From assembly GCA_013286085.1 (NCBI GenBank), contig JABDGK010000008.1:1-60626 (forward strand): a stretch of DNA of 60,626 nucleotides. The letters are read 5' to 3'. Shown here in pieces: positions 28,733 to 37,644 of this stretch. The notes under the pieces were generated by a model. That model worked only from the letters and a program-made list of their open reading frames with translations, was not told the origin of the DNA and did not search any database. The DNA is from Gammaproteobacteria bacterium. GTDB lineage: Bacteria; Pseudomonadota; Gammaproteobacteria; DSM-16500. A program made the translations under genes and the position numbers. The first letter of the stretch is position 1. Each line of letters begins with the position of its first letter.

Positions 28733-29118
28733 CGTAGAGTTCCCTTTAGTGAGATCTGTCTATTAATTATAGCCCATCCACATAAAATAATGTGGGCGCC
28801 ACCGAAGAAAACAAAATATTGTCACGCTATAAATTAAAGCAATCTATATCATCTTGAGAAAATCATAAACATCATTGGCATTATCTTAAGGGGATTTTGC
28901 ATTTCTGGACGAAAATTTGGCCTAGAAAACACCTAAAATGAATCCCTAGTCTAAACAGGGAATTGCGTGTTGTTTATAAAATAGGCAGGATTTTAGCCCT
29001 AAAAATAGGGAAAGTTTACTCCTAAATAAAAGCACTTTATTTGCAGAAAGAGGATTAACAAGACCCCGGGCTATCACTTATACTGCATTTTTGCTTTTAA
29101 CTGAACGGGGATTACGCC
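28733..29118. other. Divergent intergenic region between ctpA and the methyltransferase-TPR gene
   Basis: These 386 bases hold no frame with a convincing start. They are AT-rich and contain two small imperfect hairpins, around 28950-28965 (TCCCTAG .. CAGGGA) and 29000-29015 (CCCTAAAAATAGGG). Promoters for both flanking genes must lie here, but I cannot pick them out with confidence. Confidence 0.5.
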
Positions 29119-30717
29119 GTGAAAAATGACACCCAGAACGATAGAAAAGTCGTCATTGAGCAACACAAGAAATTTTCTGAATCTTGCCTTTGGAAAATGC
29201 AACGCGACTATTTCGATCAAGAAGGTATTAATGCCTGGGTTAATCAAGTCCCCTTTTATATCACCAGCAATCCTTATATTGCCAATTGTTATGCGCAAAT
29301 TGTTATTCGTTTTATTCGCGATACGATTCAACGCAATCCAGATGCAATCAACCACCCTTTTTACATTCTTGAACTGGGTACCGGTTCAGGACGTTTTAGT
29401 TTTTATGTTTTAAAAACACTGCACGAATTACGCCAAACACTGGGCATGCAAGATGTCTCTATTTGTTATGTGATGAGTGATTTCACTAAAAATAATGTGC
29501 AATATTATGAAACACATCCCGCACTACAACCGTATCTCGCACAGGGCCTCGTTGATTTTGCTATTTTTGATATGGAAGCGGAAAGACCGATTACATTACT
29601 CAAAAAAAATATTCGTTTAAATCCAGAAACACTGATTAATCCATTAACTGTTTTTGCGAATTATATTTTTGATACCGTTTCTCATGATGCATTCACTGTG
29701 CACGAAGGCAAACTGTATGAGTTATTACTGAGTATTGCCACGCCTGAAAATAATATGCATGACAACAAACCTGTCAACATGGAACATCTTTCCATTGACT
29801 ATAAGGTCAATGAAATTAAAAACAACTATTACGACGATCCCGATCTCGACCAGATTCTTGATATTTATAAACAACAGCTAACGGAATCGAGCTTTCTTTT
29901 TCCTATTGGCTCTATCAAAGCAATCAAATTACTAAAAAAATTATCGCAGAATAAATTATTTATTATTTCATCTGATAAAGGCTATAGCACAGTAGCCTCG
30001 CTCGATAATTTAGGCCATCCGTCATTATCATTTCACGGTAGCTTTTCGATGATGGTTAACTTCCATGCGTTAGCCAACTACTTTAAAAACAGCGGTGGTG
30101 ATGCATTCTTGCAAACACCGCATAAAGGTATTAAAACCTCTGTGTTTTCCAGTCATCAACAGCTCTCTGAACTACCTGAAACAGCACTGGCTATTCACCA
30201 GTATGTAGAAGGTGTGAGTGCTGCTGACTATTTCACGCTACATCGACGCATGAGTGATACATTCAATGAATGTAGTTTAGATATCATTGCTGCACACTTG
30301 AATCTGACTGGTTGGGATCCACATATTTATTTAAAATTAGCCAATCGTGTGACTGCACTTGTTGAAGAATCCGATCAGGATACGGTAGCTTTTCTTGCGA
30401 AGAACATGCCTAAAATGGCCGCTAATTATTATTACATGCCGAAATCCGATTGTATCTTATTTGAAATTGCAGTTTTCTTTCATGCCGTTAAACGTTATGC
30501 GGATGCACTCCATTATTATCAACAAGCACAACACTATGTGGGTGAACAATTTGGTTTATTCTATAACATAGCGCTTTGTGAACATCATGTAGGGAAGATA
30601 GAGGACGCACTGGCTAACTTCGCCCGTGCCATTAAAATTGATAGCAGCTCGAAAGAAGCTATCGAATGGATGACTTATATTCAGAAAGAACTTGCTGATA
30701 AAACACAAACTCAATAA
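29119..30717 (+). CDS. MidA/NDUFAF7-like SAM methyltransferase with C-terminal TPR region
   Basis: This 532-residue soluble protein has a class I methyltransferase domain. The SAM motif ILELGTGSGRFSFYVLK is at about residues 80-96, and ANYIFDTVSHDAFTVHEGKLYE near 185 resembles the ANEFFD motif of the MidA/NDUFAF7 protein-arginine methyltransferases. A middle region of about 200 residues is unassigned. The last 90 residues form TPR-like pairs (YADALHYYQQAQHYVGEQFGLFYNIALCEHHVGKIEDALANFARAIKID). GTG 29119 follows CGGGGA. The TPR part suggests a protein substrate or partner. The combination is not one I recognise. Confidence 0.68.
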   Translation: MKNDTQNDRKVVIEQHKKFSESCLWKMQRDYFDQEGINAWVNQVPFYITSNPYIANCYAQIVIRFIRDTIQRNPDAINHPFYILELGTGSGRFSFYVLKTLHELRQTLGMQDVSICYVMSDFTKNNVQYYETHPALQPYLAQGLVDFAIFDMEAERPITLLKKNIRLNPETLINPLTVFANYIFDTVSHDAFTVHEGKLYELLLSIATPENNMHDNKPVNMEHLSIDYKVNEIKNNYYDDPDLDQILDIYKQQLTESSFLFPIGSIKAIKLLKKLSQNKLFIISSDKGYSTVASLDNLGHPSLSFHGSFSMMVNFHALANYFKNSGGDAFLQTPHKGIKTSVFSSHQQLSELPETALAIHQYVEGVSAADYFTLHRRMSDTFNECSLDIIAAHLNLTGWDPHIYLKLANRVTALVEESDQDTVAFLAKNMPKMAANYYYMPKSDCILFEIAVFFHAVKRYADALHYYQQAQHYVGEQFGLFYNIALCEHHVGKIEDALANFARAIKIDSSSKEAIEWMTYIQKELADKTQTQ

Positions 30718-30861
30718 TCCCAACATCATTCACAGTTTGGCATAGATCATCTTTCTCAACGCGCAACATGATCTTATATTTGAGAATAAAAATCATGTAA
30801 AAATAAAAAAACAGAAAATCGTGGTTTTTTACCGCAGCGTAGTGAAAACCAACAGGCTCCC

Positions 30862-32070
30862 TTATTTCACAGTAACACTTTCTTTTGCCCATCCAACTTG
30901 TTGCCAAGGCGGCGTCTTCGTTTGATCATGCAACTCATAAAAATACGTATCGTAATCAACAATCGAAAATGCTTTCGCATCATAGCGATACACTTTCACC
31001 GCAGGATTATTCCCAAAAATAGGACTAATAGACGGTGTAAAAATCACAGGAATATTAGCAATGCTATTCAATCCTGCAACAGGAAAATTATCGATATGAA
31101 CATGACCTGGCAAAATCGCTCGCACCGTATGGGGGAAGTGCTGCAATTCACGTTCAAATGCCATCCTGTATTCTGGACGCCAAAATTGCTTAATGCCGCT
31201 GAACAAATTCATTAAGGTTTTATAAACATTCATACCAGCCGGAATATGAAACGCCAAAATAACAGATTGTTGTTGTTTAGCAGCTGTTAGCAATTGCTCA
31301 TGCAGCCACGTTAATTGTTTTTGTGCTGCTTCGGCAATTTGCTTGCCGGTTGCGGATGAAGAAAATAATACGGTATCTAACACCAAAATGCGTTGCTTTT
31401 TATGCAGAGGTACATCAACTGCATAATAGCCACCGATTGGAAACATTGCTAATAAGTTTTTTCGATTCTGTGGTTCCTTGATAAAATTGACCCAAATAGC
31501 AGCGGTATCATGCAAAAACTCGCCATCTGCAATCACACTATAATCATCTGTATAAGAATCATTATTACCAACAATCGGATAAATATCACCCTCTGGTAAA
31601 GCGTCACGAATAGCCATTGTTAAAAACTGCAGTGTTTTTTTAACAAATTCGCGATAGCCTGCGGCCGTGCGATCATGCGAATAATATATATATTGTCCAC
31701 GGAAATTATGCGCTAGAAAATCACCTAATATAACAGTGAATTGCAATTTTTCGTGCTGACCAATGGCTTGCACCGTTGCTAGACTCGATGTCAGTAATGC
31801 ATAATTTGTATCATGGAGGTAACCCGCAATCGCTTGATGGTCGTATTTTTTAAATAACGCATCCCATTTTTGTGGCGGTGCTTGCCGTAATGCCGTAATT
31901 AAACGACAAGGTCTGATGGCTATCGTCGGACAACTCGCAAATGGTGTAAAATGAATATCCGATACACTTAAAAATTTTTCGTCGTTAGGATGCGCTATAG
32001 TTGGCATCGCCATAGTACAGGCAGATAGAAACGGCAACAACGCTATGAATATTTTACAGACAAATCGCAT
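30862..32070 (-). CDS. Secreted acid-sphingomyelinase-like metallophosphoesterase, probable lipoprotein
   Basis: This is a calcineurin-type phosphoesterase of 402 residues. The N-terminus MRFVCKIFIALLPFLSACTM is a lipoprotein signal with a lipobox ending LSAC. ATG 32070 has GGAAGGAAAG upstream and is preferred over an in-frame ATG at 32127. Metal ligands occur in order: DIHF, GDFLAHN, GNND, AFHIP and GHVHIDNF. The long insert between GDF and GNND and the spacing match the acid-sphingomyelinase/exopolyphosphatase-like group more than Icc-type enzymes. Substrates could be phospholipid head groups or nucleotides at the cell surface. The gene stands alone. Confidence 0.83.
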   Translation of the reverse strand: MRFVCKIFIALLPFLSACTMAMPTIAHPNDEKFLSVSDIHFTPFASCPTIAIRPCRLITALRQAPPQKWDALFKKYDHQAIAGYLHDTNYALLTSSLATVQAIGQHEKLQFTVILGDFLAHNFRGQYIYYSHDRTAAGYREFVKKTLQFLTMAIRDALPEGDIYPIVGNNDSYTDDYSVIADGEFLHDTAAIWVNFIKEPQNRKNLLAMFPIGGYYAVDVPLHKKQRILVLDTVLFSSSATGKQIAEAAQKQLTWLHEQLLTAAKQQQSVILAFHIPAGMNVYKTLMNLFSGIKQFWRPEYRMAFERELQHFPHTVRAILPGHVHIDNFPVAGLNSIANIPVIFTPSISPIFGNNPAVKVYRYDAKAFSIVDYDTYFYELHDQTKTPPWQQVGWAKESVTVK

Positions 32071-32151
32071 CGATACTTTCCTTCCAATCCACGTCATGAG
32101 CAATAAAAAATGTTCTATGTGGAACAATTGTTAGCATATCAGAGCAGCACA

Positions 32152-33465
32152 TCAGCAAGCATCACTGGCAACAACCACTCCCTCACACTCACGATTCAGT
32201 TTAATTTGACTGCAGAAATCAGCAAATGACAAGAGATCTGCTAATAATTCGGGTATTGTCACACGAATAAATTCACGTAATTGGTCTAAGACCAGTACAT
32301 TCGCCAATCCATCGCGCAGATAAATATCCAAATACAAGCTATTGCCTAGAGATTGCTCGAACTCTCTCAGGATCTTCTTTTTTACTGCAGTAGATTGTTT
32401 ATTAAATTGCTCAATAATCTGTTTTTCTTGGTAACGTCGGTATTCAATGCGCGTTTTTTCATCTTTTCGTGTCATGTTATTGGGCTTTTCAGCTTGGCTA
32501 CTCACAGTCCCCTTTGGCCGCAACAATTCTTTGCTGGATTTGGTAGGTTGATAATCTTCTTCTAAAGCACTTAATAAATACTTAGCCACATTATTAATTT
32601 TACCTTTTACAAAGCTCGTCGATGACTCAATGACGGCAATTTTTTCGAGGATATATTTCTCATCGTAATTGGACATCGTATCTTCAATTTGATTCTTAGA
32701 AAATGAGAAACGCTCTTTCAATTGTTGTGACAATGGGATAGAAACGCCGGCATCCACAACAGGTGCAGATAATTCTTTGCCGTGCTTAATCACAAATTGA
32801 ATAGCGACGACTTGCCGACTTTGTTTCTGTATTTTAGGTGCCACCTGTAATGTTGAATATTTATTAACTTCTTCGATCGCTTTATCCAATACACGACGTT
32901 TAAAATCACGAAATACGGTGTATTTCCCATCTTCAATGCCCATTAATTTGCGAAATTGTGAGATATCAAACCACGGCGTTTGTTCGATATTTTGATAGCG
33001 GATGCAATTCTCATATAACGCAAGCCCATAACTAGACTGGAATTTTGCTTGTACCACCATATTCAAACGACCGTATAGCTCAGGGGTATAAAGCAATTTT
33101 TTCATTTTATTACTGTAAGAATAAGTACAAATAGCACCATCAATACTGGCATCCGCAATGATAGAACTCGCATTCCAAACACCTTCTTTATCAAGCTTAT
33201 TACCATCAACAAGATTCCATTCAATGACGGTAGACAGCAAGTTTACTAATGCTTTCTTGATGGTTTTATAATCATTGCTGTCATAACCAATCAAATTGCA
33301 TAGTGTGCGAATATGGATTTGGTGTTCTTCTTTTACTAACAGTTCATCGTATGCATTAAACAACAGTGCATTGGCAATTTTTCGCTGTACCAAACTGAGT
33401 TTGTTGCTCGAATGAATCGCAGCAACATGTTTTTTTAGTTCTAGGGTTTTTTCTTTTTCTGCCAT
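32152..33465 (-). CDS. repB: Plasmid-type replication initiator, Rep_3/RepB family
   Basis: This 437-residue protein carries the Rep_3 winged-helix pair. The region AIHSSNKLSLVQRKIANALLFNAYD through LYENCIRYQNIEQTPWFDISQFRKLMG and FRDFKRRVLDKAIEEVNKYSTLQV is the diagnostic order of motifs. Proteins of this family bind iterons and open the plasmid origin. The C-terminal 170 residues are basic and less conserved. ATG 33465 follows GGGAGGA. Three iteron-like copies start 23 bases upstream of the start codon, which suggests autoregulation, and six more lie at 36095-36226. Together with parA and parB it forms a complete replication/partition set. Confidence 0.9.
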   Translation of the reverse strand: MAEKEKTLELKKHVAAIHSSNKLSLVQRKIANALLFNAYDELLVKEEHQIHIRTLCNLIGYDSNDYKTIKKALVNLLSTVIEWNLVDGNKLDKEGVWNASSIIADASIDGAICTYSYSNKMKKLLYTPELYGRLNMVVQAKFQSSYGLALYENCIRYQNIEQTPWFDISQFRKLMGIEDGKYTVFRDFKRRVLDKAIEEVNKYSTLQVAPKIQKQSRQVVAIQFVIKHGKELSAPVVDAGVSIPLSQQLKERFSFSKNQIEDTMSNYDEKYILEKIAVIESSTSFVKGKINNVAKYLLSALEEDYQPTKSSKELLRPKGTVSSQAEKPNNMTRKDEKTRIEYRRYQEKQIIEQFNKQSTAVKKKILREFEQSLGNSLYLDIYLRDGLANVLVLDQLREFIRVTIPELLADLLSFADFCSQIKLNRECEGVVVASDAC

Positions 33466-33488
33466 GGAATCCTCCCTGTTCGTCTCAT

Positions 33489-33558
33489 CCTGTAGACGTC
33501 ACATTGATCCTGTAAGCGTCACATTCGAAACAGCAAATACAATCCTGTAAACGTCACA
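33489..33558 (-). repeat. Three iterons at the rep promoter
   Basis: Three copies of TGTGACGNNTACAGG, read on the - strand, lie at 33503-33489, 33523-33509 and 33558-33544. They match the six copies at 36095-36226. Their position just upstream of rep suggests a Rep-binding operator, an origin component, or both. Confidence 0.88.
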
Positions 33559-33674
33559 GTATGCCATTACCGTAGTGAAAATCCGTTTAACAGCACCCTC
33601 TCAATCCATTCATTTAAATTTTAATAATGTAATATAAATCAATATGTTAACTAAACTTAAGTAACTTAACTTGC

Positions 33675-34013
33675 TCACGATTGTAAAATACGTTGCATGA
33701 TGGCTGTTCTAACAATGCCACTTTGGACCCCTTCCATTGAGGGGTAGGGTTTTCTAATTTCGATCACCGCATTGTCCAACAATTTCTTCAAGTCTTTCGT
33801 CATCACAACGGATTCCACTTTCTCAAACCCTTTCATTTGGTTACTCAAATTAACTAATTCCGGATAGTTCTTCATTGCTAGCAGTAGTTCAATGGCTTCC
33901 GATATCCAACGACTTTTGCCACGCATGTCGTAACCATCTTTCATAATTTTTTCACGGCATTCTTTTTGTAATACATCGGGTAAGACAAAGGTGATTTTTG
34001 CTTTTGCTTCCAT
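33675..34013 (-). CDS. Small protein of the partition operon, possible ribbon-helix-helix DNA binder
   Basis: This 112-residue protein begins 11 bases after the parB stop, so it is probably the third gene of a parA-parB operon. The start KAKITFVLPDVLQKECREKI followed by GKSRWISEAIELLLA looks like the beta strand plus two helices of a ribbon-helix-helix domain. The second half (VVMTKDLKKLLDNAVIEIRKPYPSMEGVQSGIVRTAIMQRIL) looks like a second similar unit. A role in copy control, partition or transcriptional regulation of the cassette is inferred from position and fold only. Confidence 0.65.
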   Translation of the reverse strand: MEAKAKITFVLPDVLQKECREKIMKDGYDMRGKSRWISEAIELLLAMKNYPELVNLSNQMKGFEKVESVVMTKDLKKLLDNAVIEIRKPYPSMEGVQSGIVRTAIMQRILQS

Positions 34014-34024
34014 AAAGTACCCTA

Positions 34025-35044
34025 CTATGCTTCAATTTGTTCAAGCGCTTTTAGTAACTGCTTAAACGCATGATTAATCGATTTATAATCTGACCAATTT
34101 AATGCGTCAAAATGCTTCTTTAAATGGGTGGCTTTTTCATTCATTAAAATAGAATCCATAATGAAACGCGCAACTTGCGATTTTTTGGTGCTACCCAACT
34201 TAATGGCAAATGCTTGACGGCCTCGTGTTTCTGCCATGCGTGTTTGCGGCATCACAATTTTTTTAACTTTATCTTGGGTTGAAAAAGATTTTAACTTTTT
34301 CAATGTCGCTCCCGATAAACAAGCATCAATCGCCGCTTGTTTAATACCTTCGGAACGGATAGTCGCTATCAGCGCCGCTTTCTCAAGATTTTTAATTTTA
34401 TTGTGTCGAATAAGTTCTTTGACTTGGTTATCTGCCACCAAAACAGCCGCATAATTCATGGCATGCGGTAATGAACAACCCAATAGACGCCCAATATCAC
34501 TGGGAGCAACATCATCCAGTTCAAGGCCATTGCTTGCAGCATAAGCCGCCATAATTTTTTGAAGATTATATAAACGTTCATGCAAAGATAAATCTTTCCG
34601 CTCAACATTTTCCATCCATTGCAATAAACTAATTTTTAATTCATTGGGTTTTGAGTCCAGAATTTTAGCTTGAATTTCTGTTTTACCCGCAATAATGGAT
34701 GCCAGGGTACGACGCTCACCTGCAATAAGGCGATATTTATCGCCAAATTTATACACCATAACGGGATTAATAATGCCTTGCTCGTGGATGGAATTCGCTA
34801 ACGTAGCTAAGCCAATTTTTTCATCTGTTTTACGATTGTAATCTTTGTCATTTTTATCAATGCCATGGTATAGATCATCAAAAGTCAGTATTAAATCACG
34901 TGGATTTTCAGGATCCAATTCAATTCGTTTTAATGAAATTGCTTCAACCCGTAATTCACCCGTATAATTATGAGCAGCACTGACAGTTTCTTCCAAACCC
35001 TCTGTTAACGCATTGCTAATTTGAAATACTTTCTTTTTGGCCAT
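34025..35044 (-). CDS. parB: ParB-family partition protein
   Basis: This centromere-binding protein has 339 residues. The ParB N-terminal nuclease-like domain is seen as LKRIELDPENPRD .. LATLANSIHEQGIINPVMVY and the CTP-binding GEKR-type box RLIAGERRTLASIIAG (about residues 115-130). The helix-turn-helix region follows (DLSLHERLYNLQKIM .. IGRLLGCSLPHAMNYAAVL). ATG 35044 has GGAGAAGG and overlaps the parA stop by 29 bases. A longer in-frame start at 35140 would lie deep inside parA. It has the layout of plasmid ParB proteins. No parS site was recognised. Confidence 0.88.
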   Translation of the reverse strand: MAKKKVFQISNALTEGLEETVSAAHNYTGELRVEAISLKRIELDPENPRDLILTFDDLYHGIDKNDKDYNRKTDEKIGLATLANSIHEQGIINPVMVYKFGDKYRLIAGERRTLASIIAGKTEIQAKILDSKPNELKISLLQWMENVERKDLSLHERLYNLQKIMAAYAASNGLELDDVAPSDIGRLLGCSLPHAMNYAAVLVADNQVKELIRHNKIKNLEKAALIATIRSEGIKQAAIDACLSGATLKKLKSFSTQDKVKKIVMPQTRMAETRGRQAFAIKLGSTKKSQVARFIMDSILMNEKATHLKKHFDALNWSDYKSINHAFKQLLKALEQIEA

Positions 35045-35906
35045 GATATACCTTCTCCATAATGTATTGACATGCGGATTCATATTCGAGGCGAGCAATG
35101 TTTTTTTCAGGTAATTCAAATATGCTTTTTGGATTTGCATCTTCGACTAAAATTTCTGTATAGATAGCGCGTTTTTTTATAACACGTGGCATCACATAGT
35201 CGGCGACCCCTTTCATGTGTTTTAAGCCACTCAGAAATTGTTTATGCAGTTTTATATCTCGAACTTGATTTGGTAATATACCAATCAGGTCAATTGGATT
35301 ATTTTTTGGTCTATAATAAGATTCTTGTTTCCATAATTGCAGCATTCCATAAATGCCTTCAATTGAAAATTGTTCCATTTGAGCAGGAATCACGATATGA
35401 CTAGCCGCTTTAATAGCAGCGATGGTTAACGGTCCTTTTGATGGCGGTGTATCAATGATAATCACGTCATAGCTTTGGCGCACATCGGGTAAATCAAGAA
35501 AACGCTTTAATTGTAAATGTACTTTTTCTAATACTTCATTCTTAGTAACTGCTTCAGCTTCTTGCAATTTATGTGAATGTGCTGGCAAAAGCTCCAGATT
35601 AGCAATCGCTGTTGGATAAGGAACAACCTCTTCACCATAAAAAATATTGGCAATACTGCTTCGACCATCCCATTCTGAATCAAGGCCGGGTTCGAAATCA
35701 GGATGTATCGCTGGAATTTTGCCGCCTTTGTAGGCAGGATCATATTCCATCGATATGTAACGACCAGAAAGATTCGCTTGAGGATCCATGTCGATGATTA
35801 ATGTTTTTAAGCCGCGAATTAAAGCAGAGTATTCAGCAAGCATGATAGAGTTCGTTGTTTTTCCTTCCCCACCCTTGTGGGTAGCGTTTACAATGATTTT
35901 AGTCAT
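35016..35906 (-). CDS. parA: ParA-family partition ATPase
   Basis: This Walker-type partition ATPase of 296 residues moves replicon copies over the nucleoid together with ParB. The deviant Walker A HKGGEGKTTNSIMLAEY is at residues 10-26, with LIIDMDPQANLSG as switch I region and VIIIDTPPSKGPL as Walker B. No N-terminal DNA-binding extension is present, so it is closer to the Soj-like/type Ib size class than to P1 ParA. ATG 35906 follows GGAGGGACCCC. It heads the parA-parB-small-gene operon. A dyad (AGCATA/TATGCT) lies about 40 bases upstream. Confidence 0.9.
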   Translation of the reverse strand: MTKIIVNATHKGGEGKTTNSIMLAEYSALIRGLKTLIIDMDPQANLSGRYISMEYDPAYKGGKIPAIHPDFEPGLDSEWDGRSSIANIFYGEEVVPYPTAIANLELLPAHSHKLQEAEAVTKNEVLEKVHLQLKRFLDLPDVRQSYDVIIIDTPPSKGPLTIAAIKAASHIVIPAQMEQFSIEGIYGMLQLWKQESYYRPKNNPIDLIGILPNQVRDIKLHKQFLSGLKHMKGVADYVMPRVIKKRAIYTEILVEDANPKSIFELPEKNIARLEYESACQYIMEKVYHGQKESISN

Positions 35907-35945
35907 GGGGTCCCTCCATTGAATTTTACGCCTAATTTATGCATG

Positions 35946-35960
35946 AGCATAACATATGCT
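35946..35960. promoter_or_regulatory. Inverted repeat upstream of parA, possible operator
   Basis: AGCATA-ACA-TATGCT is a 6-3-6 dyad in the parA promoter region. Par operons are normally repressed by their own products, so this could be that site. No independent support is visible. Confidence 0.4.
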
Positions 35961-36000
35961 TATATTGAAGTTAACAAGATCCAACAACACACTGCTCTGA

Positions 36001-36226
36001 ATATAGTAAACAAACGTTTGTAATTGTTTAATTTTGTTTACAGTTAGTTTAGCGATAGTAACTTATTGTAATATTTATTTTTTTTATACCAAACTGTGAC
36101 AGTTACAGGGAGAACTGTGACGGCTACAGGATAAACTGTGACGGTTACAGGAGATAAATGTGACGGTTACAGGATATTTTCCCCCTTATCTGTGACAGTT
36201 ACAGGATGAGATGTGACGGATGCAGG
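36001..36226 (+). repeat. Iteron array with adjacent AT-rich stretch, probable replication origin
   Basis: Six copies of TGTGACRGYTACAGG start at 36095, 36116, 36137, 36159, 36191 and 36212; the last is degenerate. Spacings are 21, 21, 22, 32 and 21 bases, about two or three helical turns, as for Rep-bound iterons. The preceding 90 bases are very AT-rich with T-runs, suitable as an unwinding element. I see no exact DnaA box (TTATCCACA) within it. The array ends 30 bases before the MazG-type gene. Confidence 0.85.
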
Positions 36227-36255
36227 ATGAATTCATATAGTGCGAGGTAATAGCA

Positions 36256-36621
36256 ATGGCCGATCAAGTCGATATCGACGCAGTCAAAAACTTACTACGT
36301 CATTTTTCACAACAACGTGATTGGGACAAGTTCCACCATCCCAAAAATTTGGCGATGTCATTAGCAGCAGAAGCAGGCGAGTTACTCGATATCTTTCGTT
36401 GGTTAACGGAAACAGAGTCAAAGGCGTTATCCAAAAACGTGTCTGCTAAACAGCAAGTAGCACAGGAATTAGCGGATGTTCTCTTGAATGCAATACGCTT
36501 AGCGGATTTGATGGACATTAATTTGGCAAAAGCAATTGATGAAAAATTAGTAACGAATGCCGAAAAATATCCTGTTGATAGGGTGAAGGGCAGTGCAAAA
36601 AAATACGATCAATACAGTTGA
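36256..36621 (+). CDS. MazG-like nucleotide pyrophosphohydrolase (RS21-C6/dCTPase type)
   Basis: This small all-helical house-cleaning enzyme of 121 residues hydrolyses non-canonical or excess NTP/dNTP to NMP and pyrophosphate. The metal-binding pattern is AAEAGELLDIFRW at about residues 38-50 and AQELADVLLNAIRLAD at about 72-87, with the conserved Glu/Glu .. Glu/Asp set. FHHPKNLAMSLA and EKLVTNAEKYPVDRVKGSAKKY are typical of this subgroup. It follows the iteron array directly. Whether it belongs to the rep/par module is unknown. Confidence 0.88.
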   Translation: MADQVDIDAVKNLLRHFSQQRDWDKFHHPKNLAMSLAAEAGELLDIFRWLTETESKALSKNVSAKQQVAQELADVLLNAIRLADLMDINLAKAIDEKLVTNAEKYPVDRVKGSAKKYDQYS

Positions 36622-36686
36622 TAGTGATTGTTTGTGGTAGACTTTTCGGGTAGGAACACAAGAAGAAAAGAAAGGATTCAATAATA

Positions 36687-37484
36687 ATGATTGCCAAGGC
36701 AATACGCATTGTACAAATTAGTGATATGCATCTGCTTGCTGACGATGAGGCGGTATTGCTAGGCGTGAAAACAACAGCCAGTTTTCAGGCGGTTATTGAT
36801 GCAGTCAGTATGGATCCTGTCAAACCGGATGTATTGATTTTAAGTGGGGATTTATCTCAAGATGAGTCGGCTACTTCTTATCGCAAATTGGCAAATCAGA
36901 TAAGCACATTACACATACCAACCTATTGTATTCCAGGTAATCACGATAATGTCGAAGTGATGGCCGACGTTTTCCCGCAACAAATGGTGTCGGTAGACAA
37001 GCAAATGCTATTACCAGGTTGGCAATTGATTTTGTTAGAGTCGCAACGTAGAGGTGCAGTAGAAGGGTATTTAGAACCGATCCAGTTAGCCTATCTAGAG
37101 CAATGCTTAGAAGCGCACCCAGAGCGCCATGCCATTATTGTGCTCCATCATCATCCGGTGCCCATTGGTTCAGCGTGGATTGATAAAATCGGTTTAACAA
37201 ATGCCGATGTTTTTTGGGATGTCTTAGCGCATTATCCCAAGGTAAAAGCGGTGTTGTTTGGCCACATTCATCAGCATCACGAAAGTAAGAAAAATGCTAT
37301 TTTGTGTTTAGCTGTGCCTTCTACTTGTATTCAGTTCCAACCATTGAGTGATAAATTTGGGTTGCAGAATATACCGCAAGGTTATCGTTGGCTGAATTTG
37401 TATGAGGATGGTCGCTTGGAAACAGGTATTACACGATTACCAAATTATGTTGGGTTTTTTGATCCGAATGCCAAAGGGTATTAG
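36687..37484 (+). CDS. cpdA: 3',5'-cyclic AMP phosphodiesterase CpdA (Icc)
   Basis: This cytosolic metallophosphoesterase of 265 residues probably hydrolyses cAMP. Metal ligands are in ISDMHLL (residue 11 region), LILSGDLSQDES, PGNHDNVEVM, VLHHHPVP and VLFGHIHQHHES, in the order of the class III cyclic-nucleotide phosphodiesterases. The C-terminal AVPSTCIQFQP and GYRWLNLYEDGRLETGI are standard for CpdA. It lies 65 bases after the MazG-type gene and may share its transcript. A hairpin followed by a ten-T run lies at 37575-37609. Confidence 0.9.
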   Translation: MIAKAIRIVQISDMHLLADDEAVLLGVKTTASFQAVIDAVSMDPVKPDVLILSGDLSQDESATSYRKLANQISTLHIPTYCIPGNHDNVEVMADVFPQQMVSVDKQMLLPGWQLILLESQRRGAVEGYLEPIQLAYLEQCLEAHPERHAIIVLHHHPVPIGSAWIDKIGLTNADVFWDVLAHYPKVKAVLFGHIHQHHESKKNAILCLAVPSTCIQFQPLSDKFGLQNIPQGYRWLNLYEDGRLETGITRLPNYVGFFDPNAKGY

Positions 37485-37508
37485 GTCCACTGCCATTAAG
37501 TTAAGAAC

Positions 37509-37540
37509 CGTAGGGTGGACAAAGTACCGCGTATCCACCG
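37509..37540. repeat. Palindromic repeat family A, degenerate copy
   Basis: CGTAGGGTGGACAAAG .. GTATCCACCG lies 24 bases after the cpdA stop. It is a member of family A with mismatches in the right arm. Confidence 0.8.
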
Positions 37541-37574
37541 AATGCGTAAATTTTTACTACATCTTAATTATGGA

Positions 37575-37609
37575 TCCCCGCCTTCGCGGGGACGACAGTG
37601 TTTTTTTTT
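37575..37609 (+). terminator. Rho-independent-type terminator after cpdA
   Basis: The stem TCCCCGC / GCGGGGA with loop CTTC is followed, after about six bases, by a run of ten T. A second hairpin (GCACGGGG / CCCCGTGC, 37635-37657) overlaps the end of the convergent DUF2063 gene. Confidence 0.65.
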
Positions 37610-37644
37610 GATTTATGCAACAACGCTTGATCGAGCACGGGGAT

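Noticed and set aside
36095-36226. CRISPR-like array
   Set aside because: The 15-base repeats have 6-17-base spacers, match iterons and are linked to a Rep_3 gene. There are no cas genes.
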